Assembly: GCA_019425045.1 (NCBI GenBank)
Contig: JAHYYI010000003.1
Span: 1-64,000, forward strand
DNA length: 64,000 nt
Origin: Collinsella sp.
GTDB taxonomy: Bacteria > Actinomycetota > Coriobacteriia > Coriobacteriales > Coriobacteriaceae
Reading direction: 5' to 3'
Under the pieces are notes generated by a model, which searched no databases, had not been told where the DNA came from, and was given only the letters and a program-made list of their open reading frames with translations. The position numbers and the translations under genes are program-made. Of the stretch, positions 40,136-48,964 are shown in pieces (position 1 is the stretch's first letter; every line of letters begins with the position of its first letter).

Positions 40136-41386
40136 ATGATGGAACAGAGAGTTGCAATCACCGGCATCGGTGCCGTATCGCCGCTCGGCAACACCGCGCT
40201 TGCCACCTGGGCGGCCATGTGCGCCGGGACCTGTGGCATCGGCCCGATCACGCACTTTGATACCGATGCGTTTACCGTCAAGGTGGCGGCCGAAGTCAAG
40301 GGCTTTGACGGCAACGAGTACTTTGGCAAGCGCGACGCCAAGCATCTGGACCCCTGCGTTCAGTTTGCGCTGGTGGCTTCGGACGAGGCAATGCACGATG
40401 CGGGCTTTGATGTCGAAGGCGCCATCGATCGTGAGCGCCTGGGCGTCTACGTGGGCTCGGGCGTGGGCGGCATGCAGACGCTCGTCGACAACGTCCACAC
40501 GATCGCCGATCGTGGACCTCGCCGCGCATCGCCCTATATGATTGCGATGATGATCCCCAACATGGCTTCGGGCAATATCGCGATCCGCCACAAGGCAAAG
40601 GGACCGACCCTGCCAGTCGTGACTGCTTGCGCGACCTCGGCCCATGCGGTGGGCGAGGCGTTCCGCGCCATCAAGCACGGCTATGCCGACGCGATCCTCG
40701 CGGGCGGCGCCGAGGCGGCCATTATCCCCGATGCCGTTGCAGGCTTTACGTCCTGCCGCGCATTGACCACCAACCCCGATCCTGCGACGGCTTGCCGCCC
40801 GTTCGATGCAGACCGCGACGGCTTTGTGATGGGCGAGGGCGCTTGCGTGCTGGTACTCGAGAGCATGGAACATGCGCAGGCGCGCGGTGCGCACATTTAT
40901 GCCGAGGTCGTGGGCTACGGCAACACCGATGATGCCTATCACATCACGAGTCCCGATCCCGAGGCTGCCGGCATTGCCCGCGCGATATCGCTGGCGGTAG
41001 CCGAGGGCGACGTCAAGCCTTCCGAGGGTCTCTACATCAACGCCCACGGCACCTCGACCAAGCTCAACGATTCGTCCGAGACGACAGGCATTAAGCGGGC
41101 GCTCGGCGAGGACGCGGCGCGCGCCGCACATGTCTCGTCGACCAAGTCGATGACGGGGCACATGATCGGTGCCACGGGGGCCATTGAGGTCATGGCCTGC
41201 GCCATGGCACTCGAGCAGGGCGTGGTGCCGCCGACCATTAACTACCACACGCCCGATCCCGCCTGCGATCTTGATTACACGCCCAATCGCGCGGTTCGCG
41301 CCGACCTTACCTGGGCGCTTTCGACCAACCTGGGCTTTGGCGGGCACAACGCCGCCATCGCGCTGCGTAGATATACGAGGAGCTAG
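40136..41386 (+). CDS. fabF: Beta-ketoacyl-ACP synthase II
   Basis: 416 residues; I choose the ATG at 40136 (next codon also ATG) after GATGAGGAGACC. The active cysteine is in VTACATSAHAVGEAF, and the histidines are in NAHGTSTKLND and STKSMTGHMIGATG. FabF usually has proline in the first of these (TSTPLND); here it is lysine, which I note without a known effect. It elongates the acyl chain. Confidence 0.95.
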   Translation: MMEQRVAITGIGAVSPLGNTALATWAAMCAGTCGIGPITHFDTDAFTVKVAAEVKGFDGNEYFGKRDAKHLDPCVQFALVASDEAMHDAGFDVEGAIDRERLGVYVGSGVGGMQTLVDNVHTIADRGPRRASPYMIAMMIPNMASGNIAIRHKAKGPTLPVVTACATSAHAVGEAFRAIKHGYADAILAGGAEAAIIPDAVAGFTSCRALTTNPDPATACRPFDADRDGFVMGEGACVLVLESMEHAQARGAHIYAEVVGYGNTDDAYHITSPDPEAAGIARAISLAVAEGDVKPSEGLYINAHGTSTKLNDSSETTGIKRALGEDAARAAHVSSTKSMTGHMIGATGAIEVMACAMALEQGVVPPTINYHTPDPACDLDYTPNRAVRADLTWALSTNLGFGGHNAAIALRRYTRS

Positions 41387-41389
41387 AGC

Positions 41390-41863
41390 ATGGATTCCAA
41401 AAGACTTGCCGAGATAGCCGATGTGATGGAGGACCGCGGCCTCACGCGCGTACGCGTTGAGGAGCCCGATGGCACCGCGGTCGAACTCGAGCGCGCGAGT
41501 GTGGCGCAGCCGGTTGCCGTGCCCATGCCTATGCCGAGCGCCATGGCCGCTCAAGTTGCAGCTCCCACAGTCGCGCCTGCCGCACCGGAACCCGCCACGC
41601 AGACACCTGCCGCCGCGCCGGAGCCCAAGGGCACCGAGGTGACTGCTCCCATGGTGGGCGTCTTCTATGCTGCCCCTGCGCCGGGCGACGAGCCGTTTGT
41701 GCGCGTGGGCTCCAAGGTCAAGGCCGGCGAGACCCTCTGCATCATCGAGGCCATGAAGGTTCTCAACGAGGTGACGGCCGAGGCAGACGGTGAGGTGCTC
41801 GAGATCTGCGTGGCCGACGGCGACCTCGTGGAGTTTGGCAGCTGCCTCATGAGGATCGGATAG
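41390..41863 (+). CDS. accB: Biotin carboxyl carrier protein of acetyl-CoA carboxylase
   Basis: 157 residues, starting three bases after the fabF stop. A proline/alanine-rich linker (about residues 40-80) leads to the biotinyl domain, with the biotinylated lysine in EAMKVLNE. It is the substrate of BirA, encoded divergently at the operon head. Confidence 0.96.
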   Translation: MDSKRLAEIADVMEDRGLTRVRVEEPDGTAVELERASVAQPVAVPMPMPSAMAAQVAAPTVAPAAPEPATQTPAAAPEPKGTEVTAPMVGVFYAAPAPGDEPFVRVGSKVKAGETLCIIEAMKVLNEVTAEADGEVLEICVADGDLVEFGSCLMRIG

Positions 41864-41872
41864 GTGATATCC

Positions 41873-42295
41873 ATGAACAAAGAAGAGCTTAAAGAACTGT
41901 TGCCGCATCGCGAACCGATGCTTTTGCTCGACGAGGCCGAGCTGGTGGGCGACGAGGCCCACGGCAAGATCACGATTACAGGCGACGAGTACTTTTTGCA
42001 GGGACATTTTCCGGGAAACCCGGTCGTTCCCGGCGTGATTCAGTGCGAGATGCTCGCCCAGAACTGCTGCGTGCTGCTGATGGGCGATGAGGAGGCGCGC
42101 GGCGCGACGCCGTTCTACACGAGTCTGGACAAGGTGCGCTTTAAGCGTCCGGTGCGCCCGGGCGACACGGTGGATCTGGTGTGCTCCATCACGCGTGCGC
42201 GCGGGCCGTTCCGCTTTGCGACGGGTACTGCGAGCGTCAACGGTGAGGTTTGCTGCCGCGCCGATATGTCTTTTGCACTCATGCACGAAAGTTAA
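41873..42295 (+). CDS. fabZ: 3-hydroxyacyl-ACP dehydratase
   Basis: 140 residues from the ATG at 41873; a GTG at 41864 directly after the accB stop is an alternative, and the ribosome site is weak for both, so coupling to accB is likely. LLPHREPMLLLDEA and the active-site GHFPGNPVVPGVIQCEMLAQ are exact for the hot-dog-fold FabZ. It dehydrates 3-hydroxyacyl-ACP. Confidence 0.95.
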   Translation: MNKEELKELLPHREPMLLLDEAELVGDEAHGKITITGDEYFLQGHFPGNPVVPGVIQCEMLAQNCCVLLMGDEEARGATPFYTSLDKVRFKRPVRPGDTVDLVCSITRARGPFRFATGTASVNGEVCCRADMSFALMHES

Positions 42296-42305
42296 GGAAG
42301 GCTCC

Positions 42306-43649
42306 ATGTTCGACAAAGTGCTCATCGCCAACCGCGGCGAAGTCGCGGTCCGTGTTATCCGCGCGTGCCGCGATATGGGCATCAAGACCGTCGCCGTTTA
42401 TTCCACGGCCGATGCGGACGCGCTACACGTGCAGCTTGCCGACGAGGCGTATTGCATCGGCGGCCCGCGTCTTGCCGAGAGCTACCTCAACGACGATGCC
42501 GTGCTCACCTGTGCCGTAAAGTCGGGAGCTAAGGCAATTCATCCCGGCTATGGCTTCTTTTCCGAGAAGGCGAGCTTCGTGCGCGACTGCGACAAGTTAG
42601 GTCTGGCGTTTGTCGGTCCTTCGGCCGAGGTGATCGACAGCATGGGCGACAAGGACGCCGCACGCCGAACGGCCGCTGCTGCGGGCGTGCCCATCGTGCC
42701 GGGCTGCGATTTGCTCAAAAGCCCCGAGGAAGCAACGGCCGAGGCCGAGCGCATCGGCTGCCCCGTGCTTATTAAGGCGCGCGCGGGCGGCGGCGGTCGC
42801 GGTATTCGCAAGGTCGAGCGCGTGGAAGATGCGGCAAAGGCGTTCATCGAGGCGCGTGCCGAGGGTGAGGCCGTTTTTGGCGACGGCGAGTGCTACATGG
42901 AGAAGTTCGTTGCGCCGGCGCATCACGTTGAGGTACAGATTATGGCCGATAAGCAGGGCCATGTGTTTTCGCTCGGCGAGCGCGAGTGCTCGGTGCAGCG
43001 CCGCAACCAAAAGCTGATCGAGGAGAGCCCCGCGCCGTGCCTCGACGGACGCGATGATATTCGCGCGCGCATGCACAAGGCCGCGCGCGACCTGGCTCGT
43101 GCCGTTGGCTATGAGGGCGCTGGCACCATCGAGTTTTTGTACTCAGATGACGGCAATTTCTACTTTATGGAAATGAACACGCGCTTGCAGGTGGAGCATC
43201 CGGTTACGGAGTTTGTGACCGATACCGACCTGGTTAAGTGGCAGCTGCGCGTGGCTGCCGGCCAGCCTCTGCCCTTTGAGCAGGAGGACATGCCGGTGCG
43301 CAACCACGCCATGGAGTGCCGCATCAATGCCGAAACGCCGGACTTTCTGCCGTCGTGCGGAACGGTCACCGCGTTGCGTGTGCCGGGTGGCCCGCGCGTG
43401 CGCTGGGATTCCGCCATGTTTACCGGTGCGAACGTTCCGCCGTACTACGACTCCATGCTCGGCAAGCTCATCGTGTGTGCGCCCACGCGTGACGGCGCCA
43501 TTCGCAAGATGCGCTCGGCCCTAGGCGAGCTCGTGATTGAGGGCGTGAGCGAAAACAGCGAGCTTCAGCTCGACGTGCTGGCAAACGACGAGTTCTTGTC
43601 GGGCATGTATCACACCGATCTGATGGGGCATCTCTATGCTGATGAATAG
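42306..43649 (+). CDS. accC: Biotin carboxylase of acetyl-CoA carboxylase
   Basis: 447 residues from the ATG at 42306, after TTAAGGAAGGCTCC. MFDKVLIANRGEVAVRVIRA, the ATP-grasp loop KARAGGGGRGIRKV, and MNTRLQVEHPVTEFVT are all diagnostic. It carboxylates the biotin of AccB. It overlaps the next gene by 14 bases. Confidence 0.97.
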   Translation: MFDKVLIANRGEVAVRVIRACRDMGIKTVAVYSTADADALHVQLADEAYCIGGPRLAESYLNDDAVLTCAVKSGAKAIHPGYGFFSEKASFVRDCDKLGLAFVGPSAEVIDSMGDKDAARRTAAAAGVPIVPGCDLLKSPEEATAEAERIGCPVLIKARAGGGGRGIRKVERVEDAAKAFIEARAEGEAVFGDGECYMEKFVAPAHHVEVQIMADKQGHVFSLGERECSVQRRNQKLIEESPAPCLDGRDDIRARMHKAARDLARAVGYEGAGTIEFLYSDDGNFYFMEMNTRLQVEHPVTEFVTDTDLVKWQLRVAAGQPLPFEQEDMPVRNHAMECRINAETPDFLPSCGTVTALRVPGGPRVRWDSAMFTGANVPPYYDSMLGKLIVCAPTRDGAIRKMRSALGELVIEGVSENSELQLDVLANDEFLSGMYHTDLMGHLYADE

Positions 43650-45360
43650 AAAAGCGAAGACGGTCAATGTCCTTGAGGGGCCGATAACCGAGTCGTGCGC
43701 CGAGTTCCCCGCGCGCCACGTGTTTGTCAAATGCCCGGAGTGCCGCCGTGTGATCGATGAGGCGCGCCTGCACGACAACCTCGAGGTCTGCCCTCGTTGC
43801 GGCAAGCACTTTCGCGTGAGCGGTCGCGCGCGCATGCGCATGACGGTCGACGCGGGTACCTTTGAGGAATGGGATGCCAATCTGGCGTCGAAGGACTTCC
43901 TCTCGTTTCCCGGTTATGCCGACAAGCTTAAGAGCGTGAGCGAGCGTTCGGGCGAGCGCGATGCCGTTGTGTGCGGCAGGGGCAAAATCTGCGGCTGCGA
44001 TACCGCGCTCTTCTTTATGGATGCCAACTTTATGATGGGCTCAATGGGCTCCGTGGTGGGCGAGAAGATCTGTCGTGTCTTTGAGCGCGCGGCCGAGTTG
44101 GGGCTGCCGGTCGTTGGCTTTACCGTATCGGGCGGCGCCCGCATGCAGGAGGGCGTGACCTCGCTCATGCAGATGGCCAAGATTTCTGCGGCGGTTAGGC
44201 GCCACAGCGAGGCGGGCGGCCTGTATATCACGGTGCTCACCGATCCCACGACCGGAGGTGTAACCGCGAGCTTTGCCATGGAGGGCGACATTATCCTGGC
44301 CGAGCCCGATGCCCTGACGGCATTTGCCGGCCCGCGCGTGATCGAGCAGAACATGCACAAGCGCCTGCCCAAGGGATTCCAGCGCTCCGAGTTTTTGCTG
44401 GAGCACGGCTTTTGCGATGCCGTTGTTCCGCGTGGCGAGATTGCGCTCACGGTAGGCGAGCTGCTGGCGCTGCACGAAGGGCGCGCGCCTGGTCTGGGGG
44501 CTCCGCACGAGATCGTGCATACAGGTCGCCGCGGCAAAAAGCTGGGACACTTGTTTAAGCGCTCGGCGGCACCAAAAACCGCGCTCGAGATTGTCAAGCA
44601 GACCCGCTCGGCAGATCGCGCCACGGCAGGCGAGATGATCTCGCTGGGCCTGGATGGATTTGTGGAGCTGCACGGCGACCGTTACTTTGGTGACGACGCC
44701 GCCGTGGTGGGTGGCATTGGCTGGAAAGACGGACGTCCCGTGACGGTTATCGCTATCGAGCGCGGCACCACGACCAAAGAGCGCATGCGCCGCAACTTTG
44801 GCATGGCGCATCCCGAGGGCTACCGCAAAGCGCGTCGCCTTATGCGCCAGGCCGAAAAGTTTGGTCGACCGGTTCTGTGCCTGGTCGATACTTCGGGCGC
44901 GTTTTGCGGCATCGGTGCCGAGGAGCGCGGCCAGGGCGAGGCGATTGCCCAGAATCTCATGGAGATGAGCGGCCTTAAGACGCCGATTGTCTCGGTGGTG
45001 ACAGGCGAGGGTGGCTCTGGTGGCGCGCTGGCGCTGTCCGTGGCCGACCGCATCCTGATGCTCTCGAGCTCGGCCTATTCGGTCGTGAGCCCCGAGGCCT
45101 GTGCGTCGATCCTGTGGAAGGATACCGAGCGCGCGAATGAGGCCGCCGAGGCGCTTAAGCTCACGGCCCCCGATCTGTTGGCGCTCGGCATCATCGACGG
45201 CATTGTTGACGATAGGGGCCTGTCGCATGAGGAGATCGCCGGTGCCGTCATGTCCTCGGCATTTGATGCCTTCGATACGCTTGGGCAGCTCGACGACGCG
45301 ACCCTCACAAACCTCCGCTACGAAAAGTACCGCGCAATCGGTCAGTACCGCACGATGTGA
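43636..45360 (+). CDS. accDA: Acetyl-CoA carboxylase carboxyltransferase, fused AccD-AccA
   Basis: 574 residues; the ATG at 43636 (or 43642) lies inside the end of accC. The first half is the beta subunit: a four-cysteine zinc ribbon CPECRRVIDE...CPRCGKHF (about residues 32-57), then GGARMQEGVTSLMQM. From about residue 290 the alpha subunit follows, with LDGFVELHGDRYFGDD and GEGGSGGALALSVADRI. The enzyme moves carboxyl from biotin to acetyl-CoA. In E. coli these are two genes; the fusion fixes a one-to-one ratio. The TGA stop lies in the left arm of a small hairpin repeat. Confidence 0.95.
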   Translation: MLMNRKAKTVNVLEGPITESCAEFPARHVFVKCPECRRVIDEARLHDNLEVCPRCGKHFRVSGRARMRMTVDAGTFEEWDANLASKDFLSFPGYADKLKSVSERSGERDAVVCGRGKICGCDTALFFMDANFMMGSMGSVVGEKICRVFERAAELGLPVVGFTVSGGARMQEGVTSLMQMAKISAAVRRHSEAGGLYITVLTDPTTGGVTASFAMEGDIILAEPDALTAFAGPRVIEQNMHKRLPKGFQRSEFLLEHGFCDAVVPRGEIALTVGELLALHEGRAPGLGAPHEIVHTGRRGKKLGHLFKRSAAPKTALEIVKQTRSADRATAGEMISLGLDGFVELHGDRYFGDDAAVVGGIGWKDGRPVTVIAIERGTTTKERMRRNFGMAHPEGYRKARRLMRQAEKFGRPVLCLVDTSGAFCGIGAEERGQGEAIAQNLMEMSGLKTPIVSVVTGEGGSGGALALSVADRILMLSSSAYSVVSPEACASILWKDTERANEAAEALKLTAPDLLALGIIDGIVDDRGLSHEEIAGAVMSSAFDAFDTLGQLDDATLTNLRYEKYRAIGQYRTM

Positions 45361-45385
45361 CAAAGGGACAGCCCGCATGTCACAT
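45355..45385 (+). repeat. GGGACAG-tag hairpin at the accDA stop codon
   Basis: Perfect 8-bp arms ATGTGACA (45355-45362) and TGTCACAT (45378-45385) around AAGGGACAGCCCGCA. The accDA stop TGA is within the left arm. A near-twin follows the next gene at 46621. Confidence 0.75.
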
Positions 45386-45400
45386 TGGGAAAGGCGTTCC

Positions 45401-46615
45401 ATGTCACAAGTTTCTAACACCTCGTTTACAACGACGGTTTCATCAAACGCCATGGCCGTGGTGGACTATCTGTCCAAAAGCATGATGTCGGCGCTGCCGT
45501 TTATTGTTTGCGCGGCGTTGTTCCGCACCGCCGCCGTCATTATGGGCGAAGGCATGCTGGGCCTGTGGTCTGCCGATTCCGAAATCTATCGCCTGTTCTA
45601 CAGTTGGCTCTATAACGCCGGCTACTACTTTTTGCCCATTTATCTTGGTTGGGCGGCCGCCCGCCAGCTTGGTTGCTCGGAGCAGCTGGGCATGATGCTG
45701 GGCGGCGTATTGATTGCGCCCGATCTGCTTAAGCTCGTCGATGCCGCATCGACGACGGGGGCAGCGATGACTTTCGTGTATGGTCTGCTTCCCGCGCCGG
45801 TCAACGATTACACAACGACTGTTATTCCGGTTCTCATCTCGGTACCCGTGCTATGGCGAGCGGAGTGTTTCTTCCAGCGCGTTATCCCTAAGGCCGTGGC
45901 GTTTTCGTTCGTTCCGTTTGCGACCATGCTCGTCATGGTTCCGGTTTCGCTGTGTATCGCGGCGCCGGCGGGCAGCTATTTGGGCATGCTGTTGGGCCAG
46001 CTTATGTTTATGCTTGGCAATTCCGGCGGCATCGTGTCGCTGCTCACGCTCATGGGGCTTGCCGCGGGCTGGGAGTTCCTAAAGATCGCGGGCGTCAGCA
46101 ACGTTGTCCTATCGCTCGCCTATGCGCAGTTTATGAGTGTGGGAACGGATTCGTGCATCCTGATCGCCGCGACGATGGCAACGTTCGCCGTTTGGGGCAT
46201 GCCTTTTGGCGCGTCGCTCCGCGTTGCGGATAAGGACGAGAAGGCGCTCATGCTGGGCTATTCAATCTCGGGTATTCTTGGCGGCGTAAGCGAGCCAGCG
46301 CTGTACGGATGCGGCTTTAAATATGGCAGGTGTCTGACGTGCATGGCCGTTGGCGGCGCCGTCGGAGGACTTGTTGCGGCCGTAGGCCACGTTACGGCTT
46401 ATACCATCGGTATGACGAATGTTCTTATGGTCATTGGCTTTGCCACGGGCGGCATCTCGAATCTGCTGTGGTGCTGCGCTGCCGGCGGCGCAGCATTTGC
46501 GGTGTCTGCGGCGCTGAGCTGCTGTTTTGGCGTGGTGCCGGCGAAGGGGCAGGTGACGGGGGACGGAGCCGATTTGCCCGAAACCTCGAAGAGCGTGGCT
46601 GAGGCAAGCGCATAA
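45401..46615 (+). CDS. Orphan PTS EIIC membrane component
   Basis: 404 residues from the ATG at 45401, after GGGAAAGGCGTTCC. About ten membrane segments and the segment GVSEPALYGCGFKYGR (about residues 291-306) mark the PTS_EIIC family (beta-glucoside/sucrose/N-acetylglucosamine superfamily); the E-P pair is the usual sugar-site motif. No EIIB domain is fused, and no EIIA or EIIB gene adjoins, so it must borrow partners or have another role. It is bracketed by two almost identical GGGACAG-tag hairpins between unrelated genes, which suggests it was inserted as a unit. Confidence 0.82.
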   Translation: MSQVSNTSFTTTVSSNAMAVVDYLSKSMMSALPFIVCAALFRTAAVIMGEGMLGLWSADSEIYRLFYSWLYNAGYYFLPIYLGWAAARQLGCSEQLGMMLGGVLIAPDLLKLVDAASTTGAAMTFVYGLLPAPVNDYTTTVIPVLISVPVLWRAECFFQRVIPKAVAFSFVPFATMLVMVPVSLCIAAPAGSYLGMLLGQLMFMLGNSGGIVSLLTLMGLAAGWEFLKIAGVSNVVLSLAYAQFMSVGTDSCILIAATMATFAVWGMPFGASLRVADKDEKALMLGYSISGILGGVSEPALYGCGFKYGRCLTCMAVGGAVGGLVAAVGHVTAYTIGMTNVLMVIGFATGGISNLLWCCAAGGAAFAVSAALSCCFGVVPAKGQVTGDGADLPETSKSVAEASA

Positions 46616-46620
46616 ACCTG

Positions 46621-46650
46621 TGCGACAAAGGGACGGTCCCGCATGTCGCA
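46621..46650 (+). repeat. GGGACGG-tag hairpin after the EIIC gene
   Basis: 7-bp arms TGCGACA and TGTCGCA around AAGGGACGGTCCCGCA, six bases after the stop. Against the copy at 45355 the arms show a compensated change: G-T-G-A-C-A became G-C-G-A-C-A on one side and the matching base changed on the other. Confidence 0.72.
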
Positions 46651-46766
46651 TTCCAAGGCCGTGGCCCGTGTGGGTTGCGGCCTTTTTGTATCTGGGAGAC
46701 AAAGTGGCTACACTACAATCCGTTTGAGCAATAGATATATAGGTAGTACCGTGGGGGCGGATGCAG

Positions 46767-47921
46767 ATGGTCGAGTGGATTGTTCGTCGTGCGCAGGGCG
46801 ACCGTGCACGCGTGGGAACGTTGACGGGTATGGTGTGTATTCTCGCCAATGTGGCACTATGCGCTGCGAAGGGTGCAATTGGCGTGCTGTCGGGATCGGT
46901 TTCAATCGTGGCGGACGCTATGAACAACCTGTCTGATGCCAGCTCGAACATCGTGAGCGTGCTTGGCTTTAAGCTGGCGGGCAAGCCGGCAGACCCCGAG
47001 CATCCTTACGGCCATGGCCGCTACGAGTATCTCTCGGGTCTGGTCGTGGCGGCGCTCGTGCTGCTGATCGGCCTTGAGCTTATCAAGTCCTCGGTTGAGC
47101 GCGTCATCCACCCCGAACCTGTCGAGTTCTCGCTTGCCCTGGTGGCAGTCCTTGCGCTTTCGATGGTCGTAAAGCTTTGGATGGCGGCCCTCAACCAAAA
47201 ACTCGGCGATCGCATTGAGTCCGAGACGCTGCATGCGACCGCGCAGGATTCCAAGAACGATGTTCTAGCCACGGGCGCCGTGTTGGCGTGCGCGATTGTT
47301 TCGCAGGTGACGCATATCAATCTAGATGCATGGGTCGGCCTTGCCGTTGGCGCCTATATTGGCTGGAGCGGCTTTGAACTCATCCAGGATACGGTGAGCC
47401 CGCTTTTGGGCCAGGCGCCCGATCCTAAGCTGGTCAAGCACATTCGAGACAAAATCATGAGCTACCCCGGCGTTTTGGGCGTTCACGATTTGATGGTTCA
47501 CGACTACGGCCCAGGCAGAAAGTTCGCAAGTGCCCACGCCGAGATGGCGGCTGAGGCCAGCCCGCTGGAAAGTCACGACACGCTCGACAACATTGAACAG
47601 GCATTTAGGAACGAAGACGGCATGATTGTCACGCTCCATTACGACCCCATCGTGACCGACGATCCAAAGGTGGCGAGCATGCGTCTGCGCGTCAACGCTA
47701 TGGCTCAAGAGATTGATAGCCGCCTCTCGATCCACGACCTACGCTGTGTTCCGGGCCCCACGCACACCAACGTGATCTTTGACTGCGTGCGTCCCTCGGA
47801 TCTGCAGATGAGTGCCGAAGACTTAAAGCACGCGCTGGCACAACGGGTCGAATCGGAATATCCCAAGTCGATTGCCAAGATCACGATCGACGAAGACTAC
47901 GTAGGGCATACTCACGAGTAA
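46767..47921 (+). CDS. Cation diffusion facilitator, probable Mn(II) exporter
   Basis: 384 residues from the ATG at 46767; the ATG at 46761 is only three bases from the GGGGG site. Six membrane segments are followed by a cytoplasmic domain of about 190 residues. The helix-2 metal pair is in VADAMNNLSDASSN (N and D) and the helix-5 pair in TAQDSKNDVLATG (D and D). This N-D-D-D set matches manganese exporters such as MntE, while zinc exporters use H-D pairs. A histidine lies in PYGHGRYEYLSG as is common. It protects against excess metal by proton exchange. Confidence 0.85.
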   Translation: MVEWIVRRAQGDRARVGTLTGMVCILANVALCAAKGAIGVLSGSVSIVADAMNNLSDASSNIVSVLGFKLAGKPADPEHPYGHGRYEYLSGLVVAALVLLIGLELIKSSVERVIHPEPVEFSLALVAVLALSMVVKLWMAALNQKLGDRIESETLHATAQDSKNDVLATGAVLACAIVSQVTHINLDAWVGLAVGAYIGWSGFELIQDTVSPLLGQAPDPKLVKHIRDKIMSYPGVLGVHDLMVHDYGPGRKFASAHAEMAAEASPLESHDTLDNIEQAFRNEDGMIVTLHYDPIVTDDPKVASMRLRVNAMAQEIDSRLSIHDLRCVPGPTHTNVIFDCVRPSDLQMSAEDLKHALAQRVESEYPKSIAKITIDEDYVGHTHE

Positions 47922-47960
47922 GGCTGTGCCGGCAAAGCAGGTTATGCAGAAGGGGAGAGC

Positions 47961-48587
47961 ATGAAGAAGCTGTATCTACTCCGCCACGGTCAGACGGAGT
48001 TCAACGTCAAAAAGCTGGTCCAGGGCCGCTGCGATTCTCCGTTGACCGATCTGGGCCGCAAGCAAGCGGGAATGGCAGCCGCATGGCTCAAAGCCCACGG
48101 CGTCGTCCCCGACAAAGTGGTCTCTTCGCCCTTAGGCCGAGCCATGGACACGGCAAGTCTCGTCGCAACCGAACTCCTCGGCCGGGATGCAGCAGTCGAG
48201 CCCTGCGAAGGCATCATCGAGCGCAGCTACGGCACCTTCGAAGAAGGCCCCCACGACGCCCTACCCACCGACGTCTGGGACCCCGGCGAGGACCTGATCC
48301 CATTTGGCGGAGAAGGAAGCCATGCCCTGCAGGAGCGCATGGTGGGCACCCTCACCAATCTCATGGGCGCCGAGGGCATCGAAACCCTCCTAGCAGTAAG
48401 CCACGGCAGCGCCAGCCGCCAATTCATCAAGGCTGCAGCCCCAGAGGGCTTCGAGCTCCCAACAAAACTCCCCAACTGCGCCATCATGATCTTCGATTTC
48501 GATGGGGAAAAGCTACAAGCAGAAGGCGAGCCAATGCAATGTAAGTTCACCCTCCAGCAAATAGTGGACCCCCAACAAAGTAATTAG
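47961..48587 (+). CDS. Histidine phosphatase (phosphoglycerate mutase-like)
   Basis: 208 residues; the ATG follows AGAAGGGGAGAGC. LYLLRHGQTEFNVKKLVQGR carries the phospho-accepting histidine, and AVSHGSASRQF the second one. Members dephosphorylate small phosphates such as sugar or vitamin intermediates; true mutase activity is doubtful. Codons ending in A or C become more frequent toward the 3' end (GCA, GTA, CTA, CCA, CAA), as in the aminotransferase at 17.2 kb. Both genes are followed by a family 1 giant hairpin. Confidence 0.85.
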   Translation: MKKLYLLRHGQTEFNVKKLVQGRCDSPLTDLGRKQAGMAAAWLKAHGVVPDKVVSSPLGRAMDTASLVATELLGRDAAVEPCEGIIERSYGTFEEGPHDALPTDVWDPGEDLIPFGGEGSHALQERMVGTLTNLMGAEGIETLLAVSHGSASRQFIKAAAPEGFELPTKLPNCAIMIFDFDGEKLQAEGEPMQCKFTLQQIVDPQQSN

Positions 48588-48624
48588 CTGAGCGAGCAGA
48601 GTTAAGCAGACATCAACGTGTCGT

Positions 48625-48775
48625 CTCCCGAGCACGGCGGAGGGCCGGAGAAATATATTAAGGTCATCGCGAGTTCCGCACGCAAAGGAGAGCACTTAAT
48701 GTGCTCTCCGTCTTGCGCAGGACTGTAGAGCAGGGACCTTAATATATTTCTCCGGCCCTCCGCCGTGCTCGGGAG
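48625..48775. repeat. Giant inverted repeat, family 1, copy 2
   Basis: Perfect 41-bp arms (48625-48665 with 48735-48775) enclose 69 bases with a 9-bp hairpin GGAGAGCAC-TTAAT-GTGCTCTCC (48687-48709), extended by CGCAA/TTGCG. The centre shares TTCCGCACG, the inner hairpin and CAGGAC with the copy at 18352-18555. The arm sequences are unrelated between the copies. It lies between a plus-strand gene and the rplC promoter. Confidence 0.88.
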
Positions 48776-48827
48776 CCATCCACGCACTTTACCTGCGTAA
48801 ACAATGTGAGTGAAATATGAATCTCGA

Positions 48828-48853
48828 TGGATACGCCCGCAGCCGTGTATACT
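48828..48853 (+). promoter_or_regulatory. Promoter of the rplC operon
   Basis: TGGATACGCCCGCAGCCG followed by TGTATACT, an extended -10 box (TATACT at 48848-48853). The same 26-base pattern with four changes recurs at 50693-50718 before rplB. Confidence 0.6.
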
Positions 48854-48964
48854 AAACAGCTGTGTGAAACCAGGGGAGTATTCTGGCTGGACAAAATGCC
48901 TGCTTAATAGGGTTGTCAGGTAGTCCGGGCGTAATACAAGACTGGGGAGCACGTCGTGTAAGTA

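Noticed and set aside
40031..42385. Minus-strand open frame of over 700 codons opposite fabF, accB and fabZ
   Set aside because: Low-complexity arginine- and histidine-rich product with no motif; opposite well-defined genes.
46761..46766. Start of the CDF gene at 46761
   Set aside because: It is only three bases from the GGGGG site; the in-frame ATG at 46767 has better spacing.
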